Of a DNA stretch of 35,756 nucleotides, positions 19,322 through 27,720 are shown piece after piece. Every line of letters starts with the position of its first letter. The first letter of the stretch is position 1. The notes under the pieces were generated by a model. The model worked only from the letters and a program-made list of their open reading frames with translations, was not told the origin of the DNA and searched no databases. The translations under genes were made by a program, and so were the position numbers. This stretch comes from Candidatus Omnitrophota bacterium (GTDB lineage: Bacteria; Omnitrophota; Gorgyraeia; Duberdicusellales; 4484-171): positions 1 to 35,756 of the forward strand of contig JAHISK010000056.1 of assembly GCA_018818105.1 (NCBI GenBank). Direction: 5' to 3'.

Positions 19322-19849
19322 ATGGTGCATTTTTATATAGGCGACGGTAAAGGTAAAACTACGGCGGCTTTTGGTTTGGCTCTACGAGCGGCAGGGTTTA
19401 AGAAGAACGTGTATATTAGCCAGTTTTTAAAAGGTAAAGATGCTGTTAGTGGAGAGGTTGAGTTTATTAGAGGGGTGAAGTCATCTATTTCGGTTGAACG
19501 GTTTAGCGGACAGGTTCACCCAATGTTTTTGAAAAAAGGCAAGAAGTTTGACTTGAAAAAAATGAAAGCATCAACGTTTCAAGCTTTATTAAAAATAGAA
19601 AAATATATTGATGAAGGAAAGTTTGATGTAATAGTTTTAGATGAAATTCTTAATTCAGTTAGAGGTAAAGTTTGTTCAAAGGCTATTTTAAAACGGCTGA
19701 TAAAAAAAAGTAAGGGCATAGAGTTTATTTTAACAGGCAGAACTGCGTCGGATGATTTAATTAAGTTAGCTGATTACGTGAGTTGTATTAATAAAGTAAA
19801 ACATCCTTTTGATAAAGGAATTTTAGCCCGCCAAGGGATAGAATATTAG
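19322..19849 (+). CDS. cobO: Cob(I)yrinic acid a,c-diamide adenosyltransferase-like (CobO/BtuR)
   Basis: GDGKGKTTAAFGLALRAAGF, FLKGK, VIVLDEILNSV, LTGR. Confidence 0.88.
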   Translation: MVHFYIGDGKGKTTAAFGLALRAAGFKKNVYISQFLKGKDAVSGEVEFIRGVKSSISVERFSGQVHPMFLKKGKKFDLKKMKASTFQALLKIEKYIDEGKFDVIVLDEILNSVRGKVCSKAILKRLIKKSKGIEFILTGRTASDDLIKLADYVSCINKVKHPFDKGILARQGIEY

Positions 19850-19908
19850 TAATGTATGGGAATTTATGGTTTTTTTCTTGCAAAGGGGTGAATAAAGAGA
19901 TAATAATT

Positions 19909-20040
19909 GTAGGGGCGTCGCTTGTCTGCGCCCGATTATTAATTATGATTAGACCATAAATATGATTTAGCATAATGATATGGTCATCCAATTGTTGATG
20001 ATTTTATATTATTACGGGCGTAGACAAGCGACGCCCCTAC
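19909..20040. repeat. GTAGGG-type REP/MITE-like inverted-repeat element
   Basis: GTAGGGGCGTCGCTTGTCTGCGCCCG (19909-19934) / CGGGCGTAGACAAGCGACGCCCCTAC (20015-20040), 25/26 complementary. Confidence 0.92.
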
Positions 20041-20094
20041 GTAATTCTTTAAAACCAAATTTATTTTTTTCTAAACACTATACTCTTATAATTT

Positions 20095-20925
20095 ATGAAG
20101 ATCATCGATAAACAAATCATTGGTAAAGATAAGAATGCGAGGATTGTACAGATAAAAGTTTATTCTCCATTGATCGCAGGGCAATTTCGCGCCGGGCAGT
20201 TTGTTATTATTATGGTATCGCGGGAGTCAGAGAGGATTCCTTTAACTATCGCTGATAGTGATATAAAGACAGGCGCGGTTACTATAATATTTCAGGAGTT
20301 AGGATATTCCACGAAACTTTTAGGTTCTTTGCGTAAGGGCCGTTCTCTTTATGCTTTAAGTGGCCCCTTAGGTAATCCAGCAGACATTAGTAATTACGGT
20401 AAGGTGTTAGTTGTGGGTGGTGGCGTAGGTATTGCTGAAGTTTATCCTGTTGTAAAAGCCTTAGCAGAAAACGGATGTCGGATTACGGCTGTTTTAGGAG
20501 CTAGGACTAAATCGCTGTTAATATTGAAAGATCAAATTCGGGGTTATTGCGAAAAAACCTTTATTACTACAGATGATGGCACAATTGGAAAGAGAGGGTT
20601 TATTACAGATGTTTTGAAGGAAACCTTAAAAAAAAATAGCGATTTTAACTTAGTATATTGTGTCGGTCCTGTTGTGATGATGCGTAAAGTCGCCGAAATG
20701 ACTAAAGTCTATAGCATAAAAACAAAAGTTTCATTAAACGCTATTATGCTGGATGGAACAGGAATGTGTGGTAGTTGTCGGGTTAAACTAGGAAATAAGA
20801 CTAAACTGTGTTGTGTTGATGGTCCGGATTTTAATGCTCATTGTGTTGATTTTGATCAACTTTTGCTACGGCAGGATAGATTTTTAGAGAAAGAAAAATT
20901 AATCAAGAAGATTTTTAAACAATAG
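20095..20925 (+). CDS. nfnA: NfnA / SudB-like FAD/NAD-binding ferredoxin:NADP oxidoreductase subunit
   Basis: GQFVIIM, RIPLTIAD, GPLGNPA, VVGGGVGIAEVYP, C-terminal MLDGTGMCGSCRVK...KLCCVDGPDFNAH [2Fe-2S] ligands; followed by gltA-like partner. Confidence 0.87.
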   Translation: MKIIDKQIIGKDKNARIVQIKVYSPLIAGQFRAGQFVIIMVSRESERIPLTIADSDIKTGAVTIIFQELGYSTKLLGSLRKGRSLYALSGPLGNPADISNYGKVLVVGGGVGIAEVYPVVKALAENGCRITAVLGARTKSLLILKDQIRGYCEKTFITTDDGTIGKRGFITDVLKETLKKNSDFNLVYCVGPVVMMRKVAEMTKVYSIKTKVSLNAIMLDGTGMCGSCRVKLGNKTKLCCVDGPDFNAHCVDFDQLLLRQDRFLEKEKLIKKIFKQ

Positions 20926-21006
20926 TAGGGTTCAGGCCTGCCTGAACCGTTTAAAAAATTATAATATAATAATTAAATTAGAGGTACGGGCGGGCCCGTA
21001 CCCTAC
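20925..21006. repeat. GTAGGG-type element with two different palindromic end modules
   Basis: GTAGGGTTCAGGCCTGCCTGAACC + AT spacer + GGTACGGGCGGGCCCGTACCCTAC. Confidence 0.88.
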
Positions 21007-21011
21007 AGACT

Positions 21012-22481
21012 ATGTCAGAGAATAAAATAAAAAAAATATCTTTAGTTCAGAGAAAGACTACTTTTAAAGAGGTTTCCTTAGGATTTAGTAAAAGCCAAGC
21101 TTTAGTTGAAGCAAAAAGATGTCTTCAGTGTAAGAATTCGCCTTGTGTAAGAGCGTGTCCAGTTAACATTGATATCAAAGAATTTATACGGCGGATAGTT
21201 AATAAAGAGTATAGTGGGGCGTTAAATAAAATAAGAGAGAAAAACAATCTGGGCGCGGTTTGCGGGAGAGTTTGTCCTCAGGAAGAGCTTTGTCAGCGTG
21301 GTTGCGTATTAAATAAAACTAAGAACCCTATAAAAATAGGGTATTTAGAACGCTTCGCCGCCGACTATGGCGGTAGAAACGAAGGACGAAGAACGAAGGA
21401 CGAAGAACGAAGGATGAAAGACGATAAAGAAAATATCTTTTGTCGCTCGTCTTTCGTCCGAGCGAGTGAAACGAGCAGTCGTCCTTCATGCTTCGGTTTA
21501 AAGTATAAACAGAAGGTGGCTGTGGTAGGAAGCGGTCCCGCAGGGTTAGTATGCGCCGGTGAATTGGTAAAGAAAGGATTTTCAGTTGAGATATTTGAGG
21601 CTTTGCATAAACCGGGAGGCGTATTAGTGTATGGGATACCGCAGTTTCGGTTGCCGAAAAATATTATCGATAACGAAGTAAGCTATATAAAAAGTTTAGG
21701 CGTAAAAGTTCATGCTAATTTTTTTGTTGGGAAAACAAAAACTATAACTCAGTTAAGAGGAGATGGATTTAGCGCTTTTTTTATTGGGGTTGGTGCTGGC
21801 GCGCCGTTATTTTTAAATATTGAGGGAGAGAATTTAAATGGTGTTTATTCTGCTAACGAGTTTCTCACTCGTATAAATCTTATGAAAGCGTATCTTTTTC
21901 CGAAGTATCATACGCCGGTTAATGTGGGTAAGCGGGTAGGTGTTATTGGTGCCGGCAATGTGGCGTTTGATTGCGCGCGCAGCGCGTTACGGTTGGGGGC
22001 GAAGGAAGTTTTTATTATATACAGGCGTACGCGTAAAGAAGTTCCCGCTAGAGAAGAAGTAGTAGAGAATGCTAAAGAAGAAGGCATTGAATTTAAATTT
22101 CTTACCGCGCCGGTTCAAATTATATCTGATGGCAAGGGCAATGTAGTAGGGGCGGTATGTATTAAAAATAAGCTTGGTTTTGTAGATTCTTCGGGAAGAA
22201 AGTCGCCTGTTCCTATAGAAGGGTCTGAATTCAGAATTAATTTAGATACAATAGTTTTTGCTATAGGGACAAGTGCTAACCCGCTTTTTATACAGACTGT
22301 TAAGGGATTAGTTCTGACTAAACGGGGATATATAGAGGTTGATGATAATTTTCAGACGTCTATCCCGGAAATCTTTGCCGGAGGTGATATTGTTAGCGGA
22401 TCAGCAACTGTTATTAGCGCTATACAACAAGGGAAAGTCGCTGCAGTCAGCATAGAAAAATATCTGAAAAAGGAGAGTTGA
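21012..22481 (+). CDS. nfnB: NfnB / NADPH-dependent glutamate synthase small-subunit-like FAD/FeS oxidoreductase
   Basis: CLQCKNSPCVRACPVNIDI, VCGRVCPQEELCQRGC, VVGSGPAGL, GIPQFRLPK, GAGNVAFDCARSALRLGA, IFAGGDIV. Confidence 0.92.
   Translation: MSENKIKKISLVQRKTTFKEVSLGFSKSQALVEAKRCLQCKNSPCVRACPVNIDIKEFIRRIVNKEYSGALNKIREKNNLGAVCGRVCPQEELCQRGCVLNKTKNPIKIGYLERFAADYGGRNEGRRTKDEERRMKDDKENIFCRSSFVRASETSSRPSCFGLKYKQKVAVVGSGPAGLVCAGELVKKGFSVEIFEALHKPGGVLVYGIPQFRLPKNIIDNEVSYIKSLGVKVHANFFVGKTKTITQLRGDGFSAFFIGVGAGAPLFLNIEGENLNGVYSANEFLTRINLMKAYLFPKYHTPVNVGKRVGVIGAGNVAFDCARSALRLGAKEVFIIYRRTRKEVPAREEVVENAKEEGIEFKFLTAPVQIISDGKGNVVGAVCIKNKLGFVDSSGRKSPVPIEGSEFRINLDTIVFAIGTSANPLFIQTVKGLVLTKRGYIEVDDNFQTSIPEIFAGGDIVSGSATVISAIQQGKVAAVSIEKYLKKES
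21376..21424. repeat. In-frame coding heptad repeat inside nfnB, start of a longer inverted repeat (to about 21496)
   Basis: gaaacga|aggacga|agaacga|aggacga|agaacga|aggatga|aagacga. Confidence 0.9.
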
Positions 22482-22519
22482 CGTAAGGATAATTGAGTAA
22501 TACAATATTAGATTATGTT

Positions 22520-22580
22520 GTAGTGGCGATTCATGAATCGCTCGATTATAAATATAAGGGGTCAAGCTTGTCTGAACCTT
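22520..22580. repeat. GTAGTGG/GGTTCA-type REP-like element upstream of glnA
   Basis: GTAGTGGCGATTCATGAATCGCTC with perfect GCGATTCATGAATCGC palindrome, AT spacer, then GGGGTCAAGCTTGTCTGAACC resembling 20928-20948. Confidence 0.75.
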
Positions 22581-22592
22581 GAAGGAGATGAT

Positions 22593-23927
22593 ATGAATGA
22601 TAAAAATTTGACGAAAAATGAAGTTTTAAAGGTTGCTAAAGAGAAAGACGTGAAGTTTATTCGGTTGTGGTTTGCTGATATTACCGGGCAGATGAAAGGG
22701 TTTGCTATTACTCGGAATGAGTTGGAAAATGCCTTAGAAGACGGTATGGGGTTTGACGGGTCTTCTATTAAAGGGTTTGCTCGTATAGATGAGTCGGATA
22801 TGATTGCTATGCCGGATCCTACTACATTTATTATTTTACCGTATCGCGAGAAAGAAAATGCTGTCGCAGGAATGCTTTGCGATATTCTTAATACAGATGG
22901 AACACCTTATCAGGGAGATTCGAGGTATATATTACGAAAAATTTTAAATAAAGCGAAAGAAAAAGGGTTTACGTTTTATATCGGACCGGAACTGGAATTT
23001 TTTATTTTTAAAGATGAAAAGTCCACGCAGATTTTAGATGAAGGGGGGTATTTTGATATTACTACCCTTGATGCGGGAAATCAGGTTCGCCGTGAAGTTA
23101 TTTTGATGCTGGAAAAAATGGGGATTCAGGTAGAGTATTCGCATCATGAAGTAGCTCCTTCTCAGCATGAGATTGATTTACGTTATGCCGATGCCACGAC
23201 AATGGCAGACATTGTTATGGTATATAGAATGGTTGTAAAAGAGATAGCTCAGAAATACGGGTTTTATGCTACGTTTATGCCTAAACCGATGTATGGAGTT
23301 AATGGATCAGGGATGCATACGCATCAATCTTTGTTTAGAGGAAAAAATAACGCTTTTTTTGATCCCGAGGATAAGAATCATTTATCTGATGACGCAAAAG
23401 CTTATATGGCTGGTATTTTGAAGCATTCAAAAGAGTTAACTTTCGTGTGTAATCAGTGGGTGAATTCTTATAAACGGCTTGTTCCTGGGTATGAAGCGCC
23501 TGTTTATATTTGTTGGGCGAGCCGTAATAGAAGTGCGTTAGTTAGAGTTCCTATGTATAAACCTGGGAAAGAAAAAGCTACGCGTATTGAGTTTCGGTCT
23601 CCTGATCCGGCATGTAACCCTTATTTAGCGTTCGCCTGTATGTTGGCAGCGGGACTTAAAGGGATGGAGGAAGGGTATGCCTTAGCAGATCCTATGGAGA
23701 GAGATGTGTATCGTCTTACGCCGGAAGAAATGGATGAGCATGGGATTAGCTGTTTACCGGGAAGTTTGATTGAAGCGATTGAGATTGCTGAAAGTAGTGA
23801 GTTTTTAAGAGAGATTTTAGGCGATCATATTTTTAATAATCTTATTATGAGTAAGAAAATTGAGTGGGATGAATATAGAAAACGCATACATGAGTATGAA
23901 CTTGTAACGTATTTGCCAATATTATAG
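22593..23927 (+). CDS. glnA: Glutamine synthetase, type I
   Basis: GFDGSSIKGFARIDESDM, GPELEFFIF, NGSGMHTHQSL, VPGYEAPVYICWASRNRSALVRVP, RIEFRSPDPACNPYLAF; start at MNDKNLTKNE with gaaggaga SD. Confidence 0.97.
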   Translation: MNDKNLTKNEVLKVAKEKDVKFIRLWFADITGQMKGFAITRNELENALEDGMGFDGSSIKGFARIDESDMIAMPDPTTFIILPYREKENAVAGMLCDILNTDGTPYQGDSRYILRKILNKAKEKGFTFYIGPELEFFIFKDEKSTQILDEGGYFDITTLDAGNQVRREVILMLEKMGIQVEYSHHEVAPSQHEIDLRYADATTMADIVMVYRMVVKEIAQKYGFYATFMPKPMYGVNGSGMHTHQSLFRGKNNAFFDPEDKNHLSDDAKAYMAGILKHSKELTFVCNQWVNSYKRLVPGYEAPVYICWASRNRSALVRVPMYKPGKEKATRIEFRSPDPACNPYLAFACMLAAGLKGMEEGYALADPMERDVYRLTPEEMDEHGISCLPGSLIEAIEIAESSEFLREILGDHIFNNLIMSKKIEWDEYRKRIHEYELVTYLPIL

Positions 23928-23959
23928 ATAACGCACAGGATTCAGCGAAGAGGAGAGTT

Positions 23960-24664
23960 ATGAAAAAGACGTCATATAAAGATCAGATTGCGGCGTTAAG
24001 TAAAATAAGTAAAGCGATAACTTCTGATCTTTACTTAGAAGACGTGCTTAAGTTAATTGTTACGTTAACGGCAAATGTTATGAAAGCAAAAATTTGCGCG
24101 TTGTGGCTCCTGGATTCTAAAACTAAAGAATTAAGAATAAGGGCGACTCAGGCAATGAGTAAAGATTATCTGCGAGAGAGAAAGATAAAGTTAGGTGAAG
24201 GAATCGTAGGGTTGGTAGCGAAAGATAAGAAACCCATAGTTATTAGCGATGTAACTAAGGACCAACGATATAAAGAAAAAGAGTTAGCTAAAAAAGAAAA
24301 ATTAGTATCAATGCTTAGCGTGCCGATGATGATAAAAAAGAAAGTATCAGGAGTAATTAACTGTTATACTGTCGCGCCGTATGAGTTTACTAAAAGCGAT
24401 ATAGATTTGTTGAGCGCAGTAGCTAATCAAGCCGCGGTAGCTATAGAAAATACCGAATTAATGGTTAAAACTAGGGTTATTCAGGAAGAATTACAGGCTC
24501 GAAAAGCGGTTGAGAAAGCAAAGGGAATACTAATGCGGGATCAAAATATAGATGAAGAACAAGCGTATAATTTACTTAGAAAATCAAGTATGGATAGGCG
24601 TGTTTCTATGAAAGATATTGCCGAAGCAATAGTTCTTGCGTACGAGGTTAAAAAGATTAAGTAA
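23960..24664 (+). CDS. GAF domain plus ANTAR domain regulator
   Basis: GAF-like IKLGEGIVGLVAKDKKPIVISDV...LSVPMMIKKKVSGVINCYT; ANTAR-like RKAVEKAKGILMRDQNIDEEQAYNLLRKSSMDRRVSMKDIAEAIV. Confidence 0.88.
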   Translation: MKKTSYKDQIAALSKISKAITSDLYLEDVLKLIVTLTANVMKAKICALWLLDSKTKELRIRATQAMSKDYLRERKIKLGEGIVGLVAKDKKPIVISDVTKDQRYKEKELAKKEKLVSMLSVPMMIKKKVSGVINCYTVAPYEFTKSDIDLLSAVANQAAVAIENTELMVKTRVIQEELQARKAVEKAKGILMRDQNIDEEQAYNLLRKSSMDRRVSMKDIAEAIVLAYEVKKIK

Positions 24665-24700
24665 TAAACCGCGATAAAATAACCAAGTTTTAGGCGTTAA

Positions 24701-24842
24701 AGATACAATAATCAAGAAAAAAGATACAAATAAATTCCAATGACCAAGAAACAATAACAAATGAATTTTTGTTTTTAATCATCTTTTTGATTATTGATAT
24801 TGGTGATTGGTTATTATTTGGTTAAAGTCTTTTGTATCTTGG
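24701..24842. repeat. Long AC/GT-rich inverted repeat with 7-bp periodicity
   Basis: tccaatg|accaaga|aacaata|acaaatg ... tgattat|tgatatt|ggtgatt|ggttatt|atttggt; ends aagatacaaa / tttgtatctt. Confidence 0.72.
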
Positions 24843-24907
24843 AGATTATTAGAATTGGTAATTAAACTTTTGATAATGTTTTTTAAGGATTATAAAGGAG
24901 TTAAGTA

Positions 24908-25345
24908 ATGAATTATATAAAAGGTCATATTGGAAGGATGTTTGTATTGCATTTTAATGATAACGATATCCTTCTTAAAGAGTTTGATAAGTTTGCTAAG
25001 AAAGAGAGAATTAATGCGGCGGTTATTCATTTGTTAGGCGCGCTTAAGGATGGGGATTTGGTAATAGGACCGAAAAAGGCTGTTGTTCCGTCTAAGCCTA
25101 ACTGGGTTAAGTTTAAAGACGGATGGGAAGTTTTAGGGTTTGGAACGATATTTAGCGGGGATAAAGGGCCTCAGGTTCATATCCATACAACAATGGGTAA
25201 GAAAACAAAAACTTTATGCGGATGTGTGCGACGTGATTCGAAAGTATTTTTAAGGGTGGAAGCTGTTGTCTTTGAATTAAAAGGTGTCCGTACAAAAAAA
25301 GAAATAGACCCAAAAACAGGTCTTAATTTTCTTAATATTATTTAA
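24908..25345 (+). CDS. DUF296 / PPC domain protein
   Basis: LHFNDNDILLKEFDKFAKKERINAAVI, GFGTIFSGDKGPQVHIHTTMGK. Confidence 0.85.
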   Translation: MNYIKGHIGRMFVLHFNDNDILLKEFDKFAKKERINAAVIHLLGALKDGDLVIGPKKAVVPSKPNWVKFKDGWEVLGFGTIFSGDKGPQVHIHTTMGKKTKTLCGCVRRDSKVFLRVEAVVFELKGVRTKKEIDPKTGLNFLNII

Positions 25346-25352
25346 AGATTAT

Positions 25353-25396
25353 GGCGCTGTCGAATGATAACATCAGCATCTAATTAAAGACTGTCG
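25353..25396. repeat. Dispersed intergenic motif copy 2 (cf. 13957-14008)
   Basis: ggcgctgtcgaatgataacatcag...attaaagactgtcg. Confidence 0.45.
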
Positions 25397-25416
25397 TATC
25401 TTGCGACAGTTTTTTT
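25390..25416 (+). terminator. Rho-independent terminator
   Basis: actgtcg-tatcttg-cgacagt followed by T-tract. Confidence 0.88.
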
Positions 25417-25463
25417 ATCCATATGTTAGGATATCTAATCTTATTATTTATGGTAGTTCCGCT

Positions 25464-27635
25464 ATGAAAAAACTTACAATTTTAATATTATTTCTTTTTT
25501 TACTAATTCCTTTTGTTAACCTTTACGCTGGCGGCGCGGATACGAATGTGAATTTAGTTGATAAAATGGCGATGTTAGTTTTTCAATTGAGCGTGATTAT
25601 TTTTGCTTCGCATTTAGGCGGAAAAGTTTTTGAGAAGTTTCATTTTCCCGCGGTTTTAGGGGAGTTAGTTTCGGGAATGATTATTGGTCCGTATTTACTA
25701 GGAGGTATTGGATTTCTAGGATTTCTAGGATTTTCAAATGGCCTTTTTCCGATTAACGGAGGGTTTCCTGTTTCGTTTGAATTATATAGTTTTGCTACAA
25801 TAGCTTCTATTGTTCTTCTTTTTCTTGTTGGATTAGAAACTAACATTGAAACTTTTTTAAGCTTCTCATTAGCTGGATCGGTGGTAGGTGTTGGCGGTGT
25901 ATTTGTTAGTTTTATTTTAGGCGATTTAGCGGCAGTTATTTTTTCGAAATATGTTTTTGGAGCGCATTACGGATTTACTCATCCCATACCTTTGTTTCTA
26001 GGGGTTATATCAACGGCAACTTCTGTGGGGATTAGCGCTAGGATTCTTTCCGAAAAGAAGAAGATGGATTCCCCTGAAGGAGTAACGATTTTATCGGGGG
26101 CGGTAATTGATGATGTTCTTGGCATTATTCTTTTAGCTATAGTTATTGGTATTATTAAAAGCGGTCATGTCGCTTGGAAAGAAGTAGGATTGATATCTCT
26201 TAAAGCGATTGGCATATGGTTGGGATTAACTGCTGTGGGGTTATACTTTTCTAGTCAGATAAGCGATTTTTTAAAAAAGTTTAAAGATAAGAGCACCATC
26301 GCTGTTATGAGTTTTGCCTTAGCTCTTGCTTTAGCGGGAGTATTTGAGAAGTCAGGGCTTGCTTTAATTGTTGGGGCCTACGTTATGGGGTTGTCTTTAT
26401 CAAAAACTGATCTTTCTTTTGTTATTCAGGAAAATTTATCTAGTCTATACAAATTTTTTGTTCCTATCTTTTTTTGTGTTATGGGCATGCTTGTTAATTT
26501 TCATGAGATGGTATCTTCTAAAATTATTATTTTTGGGCTGATTTATGTGGTGTTTGCTGTATTAGGGAAAATTTTAGGATGTAGTGTTCCCGCGCTTTTT
26601 TTGAATTTTAATTTAAGAGGAGCTATAAGGGTGGGGTTAGGAATGATTCCCCGGGGAGAAGTGGCTTTAATTATCGCTGGAATTGGTCTTTCAGCGGGAT
26701 TTTTACAGCATGAAGCGTTTAGTGTCGCTATTGTTATGACGTTTATAACTACGCTTTTTACGCCGCCTCTTTTAGCGAAGATGTTTGATTCGGATAAGTC
26801 AGGGTTAAGGAGAGAAAAACCTGTGGGCAAAGAATATAAGCAGATTGTGTATAGTATGCCTAATCCTGAAACAGCGAAACTTATTTTAGGTAACGTAATT
26901 ATGGATTTTGAGGGTGAAGGATTTTTTGTTCACTTGCTGGGTATGGAACAAAATCTTTACCAAATTCGTAAGAAACATACTTTTATAACAATGAAAGCTT
27001 CTACGGAAAAAATAGAGTTTGATTGTTTAGCTAAAGATGAAATTTTTATTCATACTCTTTTTTATGAAGTTTTAGCTGATCTTGAACACACGATGAAACA
27101 GTTAAAGGCACTTACTGATAGAGAAAAAATCGGTCGTAAAATTTTTGGCGTTAAAAATGGGGTAGCAGCCCAGAAATTAGAAATATCTCAGGTTGTTTCA
27201 CCGTTGGCAGTTGAAGTGGCTCTTAAAGGAGTAACAAAACAGGCAATTATTGAAGAACTTCTGGATATTTTAATAAAAGCGGGGCAGTTGTCTTCGGTAA
27301 AGCGGAAACAGGCGTTGAGTGATTTGCTTGATAGGGAGGAAACGATGTCTACTGGTATGCAGGATGGCATCGCGTTGCCGCACGCGAAATCTTTGGCGGT
27401 GAAAAGCCCTATTTGCGCTATTGGATTGAAGAAAGAAGGGTTGGATTTTGATGCTCTCGATAAAAAATTATCCAAAATATTTATTCTCACATTATCGCCG
27501 GTGAAGTCGTTGAAACCATATTTACAGTTTATGGCGGAAATTTCAAAGTTCTTTGTCGATAAAGAAAACAGAGATAAGGTGTTATCTTGTAACAGAAATG
27601 ATAAGTTCTATGAGATATTGACTTCGAGGATATAA
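25464..27635 (+). CDS. CPA2-type cation:proton antiporter with C-terminal PTS EIIA (Ntr-like) domain
   Basis: Antiporter TM core (FHFPAVLGELVSGMIIGPYLLGG, ATSVGISARIL, GAVIDDVLGII); C-terminal TGMQDGIALPHAKSLAV EIIA active-site His; start moved out of the terminator (ORF-track 25401). Confidence 0.87.
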   Translation: MKKLTILILFLFLLIPFVNLYAGGADTNVNLVDKMAMLVFQLSVIIFASHLGGKVFEKFHFPAVLGELVSGMIIGPYLLGGIGFLGFLGFSNGLFPINGGFPVSFELYSFATIASIVLLFLVGLETNIETFLSFSLAGSVVGVGGVFVSFILGDLAAVIFSKYVFGAHYGFTHPIPLFLGVISTATSVGISARILSEKKKMDSPEGVTILSGAVIDDVLGIILLAIVIGIIKSGHVAWKEVGLISLKAIGIWLGLTAVGLYFSSQISDFLKKFKDKSTIAVMSFALALALAGVFEKSGLALIVGAYVMGLSLSKTDLSFVIQENLSSLYKFFVPIFFCVMGMLVNFHEMVSSKIIIFGLIYVVFAVLGKILGCSVPALFLNFNLRGAIRVGLGMIPRGEVALIIAGIGLSAGFLQHEAFSVAIVMTFITTLFTPPLLAKMFDSDKSGLRREKPVGKEYKQIVYSMPNPETAKLILGNVIMDFEGEGFFVHLLGMEQNLYQIRKKHTFITMKASTEKIEFDCLAKDEIFIHTLFYEVLADLEHTMKQLKALTDREKIGRKIFGVKNGVAAQKLEISQVVSPLAVEVALKGVTKQAIIEELLDILIKAGQLSSVKRKQALSDLLDREETMSTGMQDGIALPHAKSLAVKSPICAIGLKKEGLDFDALDKKLSKIFILTLSPVKSLKPYLQFMAEISKFFVDKENRDKVLSCNRNDKFYEILTSRI

Positions 27636-27720
27636 AGGGACTTTGTATTAAAATTCAACAGATTTATAGTGAGTTAACAGATTGAGTCGAATGTTGATTT
27701 CGGTACTGGTAGAATAAAAT

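Noticed and set aside
19788-19991. Minus-strand 67-aa ORF over the cobO end and REP element
   Set aside because: Overlaps cobO antisense and the palindromic repeat; no family features.
22533-22592. N-terminal extension of GlnA (MNRSIINIRGQACLNLEGDD)
   Set aside because: Encoded by the REP-like element; a good SD precedes the ATG at 22593, which matches normal GlnA starts.
22520-22592. ANTAR-responsive tandem hexaloop leader upstream of glnA
   Set aside because: Hairpins present are the palindromes of a REP-like element; no clear paired hexaloops seen.
25401-25463. N-terminal extension of the antiporter ORF
   Set aside because: TTG start lies in the loop/stem of a terminator; ATG at 25464 begins a hydrophobic N-terminal segment (MKKLTILILFLFLL).
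25708-25733. ggatttcta tandem repeat inside the antiporter gene
   Set aside because: 9-bp in-frame repeat encoding GFLGFLGF in a membrane segment; ordinary low complexity, not period 7.
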